The notes below the pieces were generated by a model, which saw only the letters and a program-made list of their open reading frames with translations, was not told the origin of the DNA and did not search any database. 64,000 nucleotides of DNA. Origin: JAAXIE01 sp965263155. Lineage in GTDB: Bacteria; Chloroflexota; Dehalococcoidia; Lucifugimonadales; JAAXIE01. Positions 44,939 to 53,692 of the stretch are shown piece after piece. Numbering within the stretch: position 1 is the stretch's first letter; each line of letters starts with the position of its first letter. The DNA lies in the NCBI GenBank assembly GCA_965263155.1, contig OZ253586.1:1736001-1800000 (forward strand). Direction: 5' to 3'. The translations under genes were made by a program, and so were the position numbers.

Positions 44939-45523
44939 ATGCTGAACGCGGACGATGTGGCCCGATACTTCTTGGTATGCCAAGATACCGACCATCATGA
45001 GCCAATCACTAACTTGAAGTTGCAGAAGCTCTGCTACTACGCACAGGGCATTGCCTTAGTAGTCCAAGGAGCGCCTCTCTTTCACGAAGACATCGAGCAC
45101 TGGCAATACGGTCCCGTCGTACCTGAGATCGATAAGAAATATAAGTCCCATGGATCTGCCCCGATCGCTCCACCAGAAAATCTGGACTTAAGGTCGTATG
45201 ACTCTATGACCAGGACCTTGCTGGATAGGGTCTATCGAGACTACGGCAAGTATTCCGCTTCGCAGTTACGTAACAAGACCCATGAGGAGTCTCCTTGGAA
45301 GGACACACCACATGGCGGCGCGATTACGTTCCCGCAGCTCCGCGACCACTTCGAGTCTTTGTCCGAGATTTACGAGTATCTCCCGACAATAGACCGGGAG
45401 ACCTTCCGGCGAATGCCTGAAAACCCGCTGGTGATGAAGGACTTGAAGCGGGGAATCGACGCCATGAAGTCAGGGCAAATGGTTGCCTGGTCGCAGGTGA
45501 AAGAGGAACTTGACATTCCGTGA
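44939..45523 (+). CDS. Panacea-domain antitoxin (SocA/DUF4065-like)
   Basis: ATG 44939 is chosen because GGAGG stands seven bases upstream. 194 residues. MLNADDVARYFLVCQDTD, TNLKLQKLCYYAQGIALVVQ and EDIEHWQYGPVVPEIDKKY are the signature of the Panacea domain (formerly DUF4065, SocA/GepA). Panacea proteins are versatile antitoxins that neutralise varied small toxins encoded next to them. The downstream frame starts with GTG overlapping the TGA stop by four bases, so a toxin-antitoxin operon is expected. Confidence 0.9.
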   Translation: MLNADDVARYFLVCQDTDHHEPITNLKLQKLCYYAQGIALVVQGAPLFHEDIEHWQYGPVVPEIDKKYKSHGSAPIAPPENLDLRSYDSMTRTLLDRVYRDYGKYSASQLRNKTHEESPWKDTPHGGAITFPQLRDHFESLSEIYEYLPTIDRETFRRMPENPLVMKDLKRGIDAMKSGQMVAWSQVKEELDIP

Positions 45524-45813
45524 GGATACTCGTACCCGAATTCATCAGGCAGATCGTTAGGGGATGGCGCTCATTTGACAGAGGGAGACTTGGCGGGGCA
45601 TTAGCGTATCTAGAAGATGATGATTGGCGGCTTGAGCAGAGAATGGATTGGTCCCTTAGTACCACCGACAAGGCCCAGTTAGGTCTAGCTGAGGAAAACA
45701 TCGTGTGGGCTGTAGCGCACTATGGGGTCACGATAGCCTTTGTCGAGACCGAAGACACCATCATGGTGGTGTACGTCAATCGTCGGTCATCCATGAACAT
45801 GGGATGGTCGTAA
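45520..45813 (+). CDS. putative toxin partner of Panacea antitoxin
   Basis: 97 residues from GTG 45520, overlapping the antitoxin stop (GTGA). The sequence (ILVPEFIRQIVRGWRSFDRG, RLGGALAYLEDDDWRLEQRM, AQLGLAEENIVWAVAHYGVT, IMVVYVNRR) is a compact alpha/beta protein of a size typical of toxins. I recognise no known toxin fold or catalytic motif. Its role is inferred from position alone. It ends 44 bases before the MBL-fold gene. Confidence 0.6.
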   Translation: MRILVPEFIRQIVRGWRSFDRGRLGGALAYLEDDDWRLEQRMDWSLSTTDKAQLGLAEENIVWAVAHYGVTIAFVETEDTIMVVYVNRRSSMNMGWS

Positions 45814-45856
45814 TTGGACCGCACAGACGGGGAGTCCACTAAAGGAGGCCTGAGCC

Positions 45857-46729
45857 ATGGGCGACTTCCAGATGACCGTAGGCAACGCCGAAATCGTTGC
45901 CCTTTCCGACATGAACTGCGTATACCCTACGCCGTTGGCCGACCTGTGGCCCAACGTGCCCCTTGAGGCATGGGACGCCTTTCGCCAGCGCTATGCCGAC
46001 ACCTTCTCTGACGGAGGACGCGGCACCCACATGAACATCGAGATTGGCTGCTATCTGGTGCGATCCCAAGGCAAGACTATCCTCATTGACACTGGCTACG
46101 GGCCGGGGCCCATCGAATATCTGGGCGGTCTGGAGGGCCTGCTCATGGCTGACTTGGCATCGAAGCAAATCGATCCCGCCGAGGTGGACGTAGTCTTCCT
46201 ATCCCACCTCCACTTGGACCATGTGGGGTGGAACACCATGGAGCAAAACGCCACTGTGGCACCGACCTTCCCCAACGCCCGCTACGTCATGCATCAAGCC
46301 GACCTAGACCACCACCGCCGGCCGGAAGTCCTCGCCCGGGCCCGCTACCCCTACATGGACCACTGCATTGAGGTGCTCGCTCGCGCTGGGGTGATCGACA
46401 CAGTGGACGGAGACCACAACCTCACCGACGAGGTGCGAGCGGTGCATACGCCGGGACATACACCGGGGCACATGAGTGTGGTGGTTTCCTCTCAAGGCCA
46501 GCGGGCTTACATTCAAGGGGACGTGGTGATTCACCCTGCCCAGGTGACCGAAGAGCACTGGACTCCCCTATTCGACGGCGACCCGCCACTGGCGGCCCTG
46601 ACCCGGCACAAGCTGCTCAACGAACTGGAAGCCGATGGTACCCCTGTAGTCAGTTGCCACTTCCCTGCACCCGGCTTTGGTCGAATAGTGCGAGTCGAAG
46701 GCCGTCGCTACTGGCAAGCTGGGCTGTAG
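45857..46729 (+). CDS. MBL-fold metallohydrolase
   Basis: 290 residues; AAAGGAGG precedes ATG 45857. Zinc ligands are intact: SHLHLDHVGW (HxHxDH, about 115-124), HTPGHTPGHM (about 197-206), GDVVIHP with Asp (about 222) and SCHFPAPGFG (His, near 270). The layout is that of the lactonase/hydrolase branch (AttM/AhlA-like), which opens lactones or cleaves esters, rather than true beta-lactamases. It is followed eight bases later by a methyltransferase and may be cotranscribed. Confidence 0.9.
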   Translation: MGDFQMTVGNAEIVALSDMNCVYPTPLADLWPNVPLEAWDAFRQRYADTFSDGGRGTHMNIEIGCYLVRSQGKTILIDTGYGPGPIEYLGGLEGLLMADLASKQIDPAEVDVVFLSHLHLDHVGWNTMEQNATVAPTFPNARYVMHQADLDHHRRPEVLARARYPYMDHCIEVLARAGVIDTVDGDHNLTDEVRAVHTPGHTPGHMSVVVSSQGQRAYIQGDVVIHPAQVTEEHWTPLFDGDPPLAALTRHKLLNELEADGTPVVSCHFPAPGFGRIVRVEGRRYWQAGL

Positions 46730-46737
46730 CGCCCGCG

Positions 46738-47496
46738 GTGACGCACCATCGGCTGTACCACGATCTCGCCGACCTCTGGCCCCTCTTCAGCCCGCCCGAA
46801 GAGTACGCGGACGAGGCCGAGATATATCTTGAAGTCTTGCGCTCCAAGCTAGGGCCAGCCCGGCACACCATCCTCGAACTCGGGGTCGGAGGTGGCCACC
46901 TGCTGTCCCACCTGACCGCCAAGTACGATGCCGTAGCTGTTGATCTCTCCCAGAAGATGCTAGCCTTGTCCCACCGCCTCAATCCCACGGTTCAACACCA
47001 CTTGGGCGACATGCGTTCCATACGACTAAACACCCTCTTCGATGCAGTCCTGATACACGACGCCATTGATTACATGCTGACAGAGGCGGACGTTGCCGCC
47101 GCTCTAGCCACCGCCCGCAGCCACCTCAACCCTGGAGGCATCCTGCTGCTGGCCCCGGACTGGTTCCGCGAAACCTACCCCGGCAAGCACACCATGACTT
47201 GGCATCAAGACCACGGCAACATCATTTTAGACGTAGCTGAACACCTCCCCGATGTTGCCCTCGACAGCACCATAGTCGAATCGACCTTCGTCTTCACCCT
47301 ACGCAAGCGTGGCCAAGTAACGGTCGAGCATGACCACCACACCACCGGCCTCTTCTCACGCGACGCTTGGTTCCGCCTACTAGCTGAGGCCGGCTTCAAG
47401 GCAGATTTCATCGACATGCCAACCTGCAAAGGCGGGTACGGAGGCAACCTGTTCGTGGGTGTGTTGGGCGGCCGGGATTGGCCTTCAAGCAGGTGA
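46738..47496 (+). CDS. class I SAM-dependent methyltransferase
   Basis: Start taken as GTG 46738, eight bases after the MBL stop, although no ribosome site is obvious. The frame is open upstream inside the MBL gene. About 252 residues. Motif I TILELGVGGGHLLSHL (about 42-57), acidic AVDLS, motif II/III LGDMRSIRLNTLFDAVLIHD and the LNPGGILLLAPDWF strand define a Rossmann methyltransferase. The substrate cannot be read from sequence. It has a C-terminal 'FSRDAWFRLLAEAGF' block common in small-molecule methyltransferases. Confidence 0.85.
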   Translation: MTHHRLYHDLADLWPLFSPPEEYADEAEIYLEVLRSKLGPARHTILELGVGGGHLLSHLTAKYDAVAVDLSQKMLALSHRLNPTVQHHLGDMRSIRLNTLFDAVLIHDAIDYMLTEADVAAALATARSHLNPGGILLLAPDWFRETYPGKHTMTWHQDHGNIILDVAEHLPDVALDSTIVESTFVFTLRKRGQVTVEHDHHTTGLFSRDAWFRLLAEAGFKADFIDMPTCKGGYGGNLFVGVLGGRDWPSSR

Positions 47497-47502
47497 TCTC
47501 GT

Positions 47503-48726
47503 CTAATCCGGCGACACTGGATCAAGACCGAATTCTTGGCGTATGGCGTTCACTATAGGCCAGTAGTCGTTCTTGTAGAACTCGCGGATAGCGTTTTCAA
47601 CTTTCGGCTTGGCCTTCTCAGGATCGAACGGATTGTAGTCCTGCTTGCGCAGAATGGGCCTCTGATATATCCTGCCCCACTTACTCCCCCACCTTCTAGT
47701 CTTATGGAAGGGTTGCCCAGTATACAAAGCGAGCTGACGCAGACGCTCTCGTGTCTCCTGCTCACCGGGCTGCACGTACACGTAAAGAGTCATGTTCTCC
47801 TTGTAATGAAAGTCGAAAGTGACCATACGGTTGAGCTTGAGCTCTGCCACCTCATCCAGTGCAGGGGAGAAGAAACTGCGTACCCCTCTGTTACGGTAGT
47901 TCTCCTGCAGGTCGGGCGCGTACTCTTTTATAGCTGCTTCGATGACATTCCAACCCGCAACTTCCTGAGCAGGTTTGGCGTTCATGATGCGGTCGATCGC
48001 GGACCGATGGTTGTTGTATATCTGCAGGGCCAACTCATCTATGTTATCGGTCGTGTCCAAAACATGCCTCCGCAAGTTTCGTGCGTATTGTTCTAGGAAG
48101 CTGGCGATCCCTGAGCCGATGGTTGAGCCTCTAATACGCAGTGCCCGGTCAATGAGATCGGCGATTCTTTCGTAATCGAACGGCACCCAGTGTTCGGCAT
48201 CTTCCTCGGCTTGCGGCTCTCTGCCCTCAGGTGTCAAAAATATAGGCAGTGGACGCAATTGTGGGTACGCCAGTTCGACTGTTTCCAGATAGCCTCTGAG
48301 CTGCCTGGGACCTTCATCGGCCCCGATCTTGTTCTCTATCAGACAGACACACTTGTCCGTGTTATCTATCAACAATATGTCTATGCGATGGCGTTCGGTG
48401 GCAACTTCTATATCTACGTCGCCTAGCGTCCAGCTGTCCACTTCGAAAGGGGTGAACTCTCCGATTCCCCTCATGCGGCCCTCCACCGAGGCTTGCGAGA
48501 GAAAGTGACGCAAGAAATAATCCCGCAGGCCATGGGATCCTCGTGGATCAAGTAGCCACGCTAGGAAAGCCGAATGCTGCAGCTCCCGCCGAGCAATGCC
48601 TAGAACATCAAACAAATTGAACTCGGCCAGCAGGTCTTCCAATCGCTCAAGGTCGGGATCCATGATGAGTTCCTGGAGTGCGACCTCCTCCAGTGACTGG
48701 TTTGACTTCATCTGCTCGTTCGTCAT
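47503..48726 (-). CDS. PD-(D/E)xK nuclease superfamily protein
   Basis: 407 residues from ATG 48726. An N-terminal helical part (ELQHSAFLAWLLDP at 48-61) is typical of the PDDEXK_4 family. The core has RHRIDILLIDN with Asp116 and CVCLIENKIGADEG with Glu131-x-Lys133, then Gln142 in RQLRGY, the family's extended motif. Catalytic residues are all present, so it may be active on DNA. These proteins are frequent as stand-alone genes in accessory DNA and are often suspected of restriction or defence roles. Convergent with the methyltransferase, six bases apart. No motif suggests that the two form a restriction pair. Confidence 0.85.
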   Translation of the reverse strand: MTNEQMKSNQSLEEVALQELIMDPDLERLEDLLAEFNLFDVLGIARRELQHSAFLAWLLDPRGSHGLRDYFLRHFLSQASVEGRMRGIGEFTPFEVDSWTLGDVDIEVATERHRIDILLIDNTDKCVCLIENKIGADEGPRQLRGYLETVELAYPQLRPLPIFLTPEGREPQAEEDAEHWVPFDYERIADLIDRALRIRGSTIGSGIASFLEQYARNLRRHVLDTTDNIDELALQIYNNHRSAIDRIMNAKPAQEVAGWNVIEAAIKEYAPDLQENYRNRGVRSFFSPALDEVAELKLNRMVTFDFHYKENMTLYVYVQPGEQETRERLRQLALYTGQPFHKTRRWGSKWGRIYQRPILRKQDYNPFDPEKAKPKVENAIREFYKNDYWPIVNAIRQEFGLDPVSPD

Positions 48727-48775
48727 GAACCCACCCTACACGCTAAAGTCTCTGCTAAATGGCGTACGCCGACAC

Positions 48776-49816
48776 CTATAACGTCGGGTCCAACACCACC
48801 TTACCCACGCTGTCGTTCTGCATCACCAGTCGGTGGGCGGCGGCGGCCTCACGCAGGGGCATCACTTGGTCAATCAAGACCTGTATCTTGCCTTCGGCAG
48901 CTAGTTGCAGGGAGGTGGTCAGGTCTGCGACCTGCTCGGCGCCCAACCCGCTCAGTACTTGGAGCCTGTTCTGGTATAGCGTGCGCATGTCCAAGGTGAC
49001 CAAGCCTCCGCCGTGGGCCCCTACTGTGACCAGCCGGCCACCCTTGGCCATGGAGCTTATGGCCTTGGGGAAGATTACGGGGTCGCCGATGTTGTCGAAG
49101 ACCACGTCGACGCCGTAGCCGTCGGTGATGCGGGCCACCTCAGCCTCCAAATCGTCACGACGGTAGTTCACGCCGTGGTGAGCGCCTAGATCCAGCCCTG
49201 CCTGTACCCGTTCGTCGGCTCCGGCTCCGGCGATGACTCGCGCCCCTATGGAGTTGGCCACTTGGACGAGGCAACTGCCCAAGCCACCGGCAGCCCCTAG
49301 AATCAGAGTCCAGTTGTCCTTCTCAAGGCGGCCTATAGAGGCCTCGGCAAAGGCGAGGGGGAAGTGGCGCGTGATGACGGAGACCTGCGGGAAAGACAAG
49401 CCCTCAGGAACGGGCACGCAGTTGGCAGCAGGGACGCACAGGTACTCGGCGTAGCCTCCCCATGTCTGCACACCAAGCATCTTGGAGTTGTGGCAGCGCT
49501 CGGAGTCGCCAGCAAGGCAGGTAGGACAGGTGAGGCAACGTATGCCCTGAAACACAGTTACCGCATCGCCCGGCTTCAGGCTTTCGACGCGCGGCCCGAC
49601 CTCGGACACCACGCCACAGGGGTCGTTGCCAAGCACCAGCGGAAGGGTGACGCCATAGTTTCCCCCGTGCTCACGCACTTCCATGTCAAGAACGCGATTG
49701 ACCGACACGGCACGCACCTGAACCAGCACCTGCCCTGCCCCCGGAGTAGGGGTAGGCACCTCCTCCCATTTCATAACTTCGGGTCCGCCGAACTCCCGGA
49801 TGACCATCGCTTTCAT
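48776..49816 (-). CDS. zinc-type MDR alcohol dehydrogenase/quinone reductase
   Basis: Start at ATG 49816 (GGAGG upstream, spacing five); 346 residues. The GroES-like N-terminal domain begins MKAMVIREFGGPEV. The structural-zinc loop CLTCPTCLAGDSERC has four cysteines (about 93-107). The Rossmann signature is LGAAGGLGSCLVQVA (about 170-184). It oxidises or reduces alcohols, enones or quinones with NAD(P)H. The presence of the zinc loop argues against zeta-crystallin-type quinone reductase. Catalytic Cys around residue 38 is replaced (SVNRVLDMEV), so catalysis may differ. Confidence 0.9.
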   Translation of the reverse strand: MKAMVIREFGGPEVMKWEEVPTPTPGAGQVLVQVRAVSVNRVLDMEVREHGGNYGVTLPLVLGNDPCGVVSEVGPRVESLKPGDAVTVFQGIRCLTCPTCLAGDSERCHNSKMLGVQTWGGYAEYLCVPAANCVPVPEGLSFPQVSVITRHFPLAFAEASIGRLEKDNWTLILGAAGGLGSCLVQVANSIGARVIAGAGADERVQAGLDLGAHHGVNYRRDDLEAEVARITDGYGVDVVFDNIGDPVIFPKAISSMAKGGRLVTVGAHGGGLVTLDMRTLYQNRLQVLSGLGAEQVADLTTSLQLAAEGKIQVLIDQVMPLREAAAAHRLVMQNDSVGKVVLDPTL

Positions 49817-50632
49817 GAGAACCTCCAAGAGGAGTCTTGCCTCCTCGCACTGTGAACATCAAGTTGGTGACGGGCATTTTTGTTCAGGGAGACCTGTGCA
49901 GAACCCATTCCCACTCGCAGGGGGTAGATTGAGATGGGATGGAAGGACTGCATTGCAAGCTGTCGCCCCTTGTTCATGCTTCCTCGATTCCGGCGAAGGC
50001 CGTAATGACGGCGGCTAAGTAAAGTTCTCCCTTGCGGAGAGTTTTGCACAGCTGCAGACAATATGGGCATTGTGGGCTTCGGATGGCATACCCGTTGCAT
50101 TCCAATACTATTTTATTCATATGTTTTATGTCTTTAGATGCCTGTACCACCGTATTCCGGTACTAACCTGTTGCTATATTCTTGCACCGGGATTTACAGC
50201 GGCCCAGCTACGAGCCAGCTTTGCTCTAGTCCAGTTCTCGCACCAGATGTTTTTGAGTTGTTGTGCCTTGTCATACGGTGTGTTCAGCATGTTGCAGTTT
50301 GGAATTGGGCCCCCACCCTCATCTCCGGACCAAGTCCGGGCAGGCTCCAATCTTTGGCTCGGGGGAAGCGGCTTGGCAAAGGGCCACAAGATGGGGGTTG
50401 GGCCAGCATGTATGCAGGCTAGCCCGGAAGGCTAGCTCCGGTCAACGGGCGGGTGTCAGGGTGGAGGCCCGTTACCCAAGGTCTCCCCCGCACCGGGGTC
50501 CGAGGCAAGCCTTGCGTGGGAACGGCGGATAGGCTGTTGGCAGCAGACTCCCCGAACTCGCATCCATGGCAATGGCAGTCGCCAAGTCGTGGCGCAGGGC
50601 CTCAACAGGGATGGGCGGAGCGCGAAGGACGC
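49817..50632. other. 800-base gap containing a structured-RNA candidate
   Basis: No protein is supported on either strand. The part 50310-50560 is strongly self-complementary and is listed separately. Confidence 0.5.
50310..50560 (+). ncRNA. candidate structured RNA, class unknown
   Basis: At least four hairpins follow each other: CCGGAC-CAA-GTCCGG (50325-50339), GCTAGCC-CGGAA-GGCTAGC (50418-50436), AACGGGC...GCCCGTT (50444-50473) and a CCCCG/CGGGG stem near 50485-50500. The sequence is far more GC-rich than the preceding 250 bases. Strand is uncertain because perfect stems read on both. It lacks the defining consensus of tmRNA, SRP RNA, RNase P RNA or the cobalamin riboswitch as far as I can check by eye. 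Confidence 0.4.
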
Positions 50633-52198
50633 CTAGCGGCGGCGCAGGGCGCGACCAGGGGTGGCGCCGGTGTGATCGCCATCCTGGATTACCGATTGGC
50701 CGTTGACTATTACGTGGCCGATGCCTTGGGCGAACTGCTTTGGTTCGGCCATGGTCGTGGGGGCGGCTACCGTCGCCGGATTGAATACCACGATGTCGGC
50801 TTTCATGCCGTCGCGCAGCAGGCCACGATCGTTGATGCCCAGGCGTTGCGCTGGGAAGCTGGTCATCTTGCGGACACCCTCTTCCACACTGAAGCGGCGC
50901 TCCTCGCGCACGTAGTCAGCTAGGATATAGGGGAAGGTGCCGTAGGCCATGGGGCTAGGATGGTCGCCCAAGAGCAGGGCATCGCTGCCCACCATGTAGA
51001 GCGGGTGGTCGATGAACGACGGGAGGGTGGATGCATTGACTACTGCGCCGGTGTAGGAGATGCGCAAGTCCTCTTCCAAGAGCAGGTCGCATATGGCGTT
51101 TACCGGGTGCATGCCCATCATCTCGGCGATTTCTGCGACGGACTTGCCGTCGTATTGCTGGTTGTGTGGCTTGCCGAAGTAGGTCAGCCACATGTCGTCC
51201 CAGCTTGCCCCGCGAGGTAAGACCTCTTGCCTCAGCCGCTCCCGCCCTTCCTCGGAGCGGAGTACCTCCTTCAACTTTTCGGGGCCGCCATCTTGGGCCC
51301 ACTGGGGGATGACTATTAGAAGGCGAGTGCCAGCGTAAGGGTAAGGAAAGCAATCGAAGGTCAGGTCCAACCCCTCAGCCCGGGCTTTGTCGACGAATTC
51401 CAGCATGTGGCGTCCCGACCCGCGATGGGGCAGGCGATGGAAGAGGTGGGTCAGGTGCACCGGCACTTGTCCTCGACGACCAATCTCCACTGCCTCGCGG
51501 AAGGGGTCCAGAAACCGGTCGCCAAGGCTGTAGCGCACGTGGGTGTGGTAGAAGCCGCCCAGCCTCGCAGCCTCGCCCCCAAGCTCCGAAAGCTCGGCGG
51601 TGTCGGCATAGGAGCCGGGCGGGTAGTCGAGGCCCGTGGACATGCCGAACGCCCCGTCCTCCATGGCCTCACGCAGCATGGCCTTCATGTTGGCAAGATC
51701 GGCGGGGCTGGCAGGCCGGTTGTCCCAGCCCATAGCGTTGATGCGCAGGGGCGCGTTACCAATCAAATAGACGATGTTCACCGCGACTTTGCTGTCAAAC
51801 ATGGCAAGGTAGTCTGGGACAGTTGACCACAACCCCGGCAGAGGGGGCGCGCCGTCCAACCCGGAGTTCAGCTCAATGAACATGCGCAGGTCTTGCTCGT
51901 TGCGGAAGGGGGCGTAGGAGTTGCCGTCGACGCCGATGACCTCGGTGGTAATGCCTTGGCGCACCTTTGGCTCGTGGCGCGGCTCCGCCAGAATGACGAG
52001 ACCTGAATGGGCATGAAAGTCGATGAAGCCGGGGCAGACCACTTGCCCGGCTGCATCAATAGTGCGACCTGCCTCCAATGAAGACACATCGCCGCGGATG
52101 ACTTGCAGCCGGTCGCCGTCTACACCTATGGCAGCGTAGAATGCCGGACTGCCAGAGCCGTCCACCACCAAGCCGCCACTGATCAGAAGATCCAGCAC
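50633..52198 (-). CDS. N-acyl-D-amino-acid deacylase family amidohydrolase
   Basis: 521 residues from GTG 52198, four bases after the Rieske stop, so the two are cotranscribed. LISGGLVVDGSGSPAFYAAI is the family's beta-sandwich start. GFIDFHAHSGLVI carries the HxH metal ligands (about 62-64). Further markers are FGMSTGLDYPPGSYADTAEL, HVRY, VHLTHLF and GSDALLLGDHPSP near the C-terminus with the metal Asp. The order fits D-aminoacylase-like enzymes (NagA/DAN superfamily). Substrate unknown; hydrolysis of N-acyl amino acids or similar amides is likely. Confidence 0.9.
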   Translation of the reverse strand: MLDLLISGGLVVDGSGSPAFYAAIGVDGDRLQVIRGDVSSLEAGRTIDAAGQVVCPGFIDFHAHSGLVILAEPRHEPKVRQGITTEVIGVDGNSYAPFRNEQDLRMFIELNSGLDGAPPLPGLWSTVPDYLAMFDSKVAVNIVYLIGNAPLRINAMGWDNRPASPADLANMKAMLREAMEDGAFGMSTGLDYPPGSYADTAELSELGGEAARLGGFYHTHVRYSLGDRFLDPFREAVEIGRRGQVPVHLTHLFHRLPHRGSGRHMLEFVDKARAEGLDLTFDCFPYPYAGTRLLIVIPQWAQDGGPEKLKEVLRSEEGRERLRQEVLPRGASWDDMWLTYFGKPHNQQYDGKSVAEIAEMMGMHPVNAICDLLLEEDLRISYTGAVVNASTLPSFIDHPLYMVGSDALLLGDHPSPMAYGTFPYILADYVREERRFSVEEGVRKMTSFPAQRLGINDRGLLRDGMKADIVVFNPATVAAPTTMAEPKQFAQGIGHVIVNGQSVIQDGDHTGATPGRALRRR

Positions 52199-52202
52199 GG
52201 CG

Positions 52203-53534
52203 CTACCCAGTTACACTGGCACGCGGACGCAGGCTCTCGTCAAGCCAAGGCTTGTGAAGCTCGTACTCTGTGCCGTCGGTCACGTCGCATTCGGTCTGGC
52301 CCATCAGATTGGCATGCCACTGGCGCCAGAACCCACGCATCTGTATCTCGTCGATGGACTTGGGGCTGCGGTGCATCCCGCGAGATATGTCGGACCACTC
52401 CACTTCTTTCACCGCAAACCCGGCTTGGCAGGACTCCAATGCCTCGGAGTCGTCGGGCGTGGCCAAGCCGCCGGGGCCTAGGAAGCCTAGGAAGCTGCTG
52501 AGACGGGTTTTGAGGAGTATCTCGCTCTCCTCTTTGGGAGCGATGCCCCAAGCGGAGACGCGCATGAGATTGGGTGCCAGAGGCTCCCAGTAGCGGATGG
52601 TGGGAGCAGCCACGTCGTTCAGTATCAGGTTGGGGTAGATGAACAAGTTGCGCTGGCAGTAGGCCATGCGGGCTGCGTATTCTTCGCCGAAACGCTCGAC
52701 CAGCCGATGGTGTACCTTTTCGACCTCAGCCCGAGCCTCAATGGGGAACTGGGGCGTCCACACTGCGATGGGCTTGCCCGCAGCAGCTTGGTACTCGGTA
52801 GTGGTGTGGCCGTTGCCTAGGGCCCTCCCGTAGCCGACGGACCCCTTGGGGGCCTCGGGCCAGAGGGCGCGCACATAGTCGAAGAAGGTCTGGTGAGTAG
52901 GCAGGCCATGATAGCCGTCGACGCTGTTTTCGATGAGCAGCTTCCAGTTGGCCCCGATGTCGTACTTGTTGGAGCCGGGAACCACCCGCATGCCCTCTTC
53001 CGCTTGGTCCATCATGGCGTCGATGTACTCTCTGGCCCCGCCCAAGTAGTCGTACAAGCTAATGGCATTGGCGTCGTTGTTGATGAACACCAGCCCCCGG
53101 TACGACTCCACCCGTGGGGGCTGCTTGAGACTCATCTCCTCCCGCTTGAAGGAGTCGGGGTAGCCGGCCTCATCAGGGGTGCCGATGAGCTCGCCCCTAT
53201 TGTTGTAGGTCCACGCGTGATAGAAGCACTGGAACACCTCAGCAGTGCCATGGTCCTGACGACAAATCAGGGCCCCGCGGTGCAGGCAACTGTTCAGGAA
53301 CACCCGCACTTGGCCATCATTGCCCCGCACGGCGAAAAGAGGCCGCCCGTTCACGGTGCGACGCAGGTACTCGCTGTTGTTCTCCAACTCTGTCTCGTGG
53401 CAGAAATAGAGCCAGCACTTGTCGAATATGCGCTCCCGCTCCAAGTCCAGAATCTCTTGCGAAGTCATGGCGGAACGGTGGTAGCGGAATATGCCTCGCT
53501 CCTTGTCATCCACGATCAGTCCGGAGAGGTCCAT
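52203..53534 (-). CDS. Rieske aromatic-ring-hydroxylating oxygenase, alpha subunit
   Basis: Start at ATG 53534 after AAGGAGG. 443 residues. The Rieske 2Fe-2S ligands are Cys83-x-His85 in SCLHRGALI and Cys103-x2-His106 in FQCFYHAWTY. The catalytic domain has NWKLLIENSVDGYHGLPTH, supplying the bridging Asp and the His/His ligands of mononuclear iron. The enzyme would dihydroxylate or demethylate an aromatic or quaternary-ammonium-like substrate, with electrons from a ferredoxin/reductase that is not encoded nearby. Coupled to the D-aminoacylase gene downstream. Confidence 0.93.
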   Translation of the reverse strand: MDLSGLIVDDKERGIFRYHRSAMTSQEILDLERERIFDKCWLYFCHETELENNSEYLRRTVNGRPLFAVRGNDGQVRVFLNSCLHRGALICRQDHGTAEVFQCFYHAWTYNNRGELIGTPDEAGYPDSFKREEMSLKQPPRVESYRGLVFINNDANAISLYDYLGGAREYIDAMMDQAEEGMRVVPGSNKYDIGANWKLLIENSVDGYHGLPTHQTFFDYVRALWPEAPKGSVGYGRALGNGHTTTEYQAAAGKPIAVWTPQFPIEARAEVEKVHHRLVERFGEEYAARMAYCQRNLFIYPNLILNDVAAPTIRYWEPLAPNLMRVSAWGIAPKEESEILLKTRLSSFLGFLGPGGLATPDDSEALESCQAGFAVKEVEWSDISRGMHRSPKSIDEIQMRGFWRQWHANLMGQTECDVTDGTEYELHKPWLDESLRPRASVTG

Positions 53535-53692
53535 AAGCTGCCTCCTTGGAAATGCCGTCGCCAACTATGAGTTGCTGAATTGTCAGACATTCTAACTTGA
53601 CTTGCCCCAGACGACAACGCGTCCCGTGGGGGGCGGGCTTAGTCTTCTTCCGTTGCCAGCTTGGTTGTGTAATGCCGTCTTAAGAGGCAGAC

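Noticed and set aside
47496..47503. methyltransferase plus PD-(D/E)xK as a restriction-modification pair
   Set aside because: The methyltransferase lacks DNA-methylase motifs (no NPPY or PC motif) and looks like a small-molecule enzyme; the two genes are convergent.
50310..50560. RNase P RNA, SRP RNA or group II intron
   Set aside because: Fragments such as AAGTCCGGGC and CCCGGAAGG recall these RNAs, but the required order of conserved blocks is absent.
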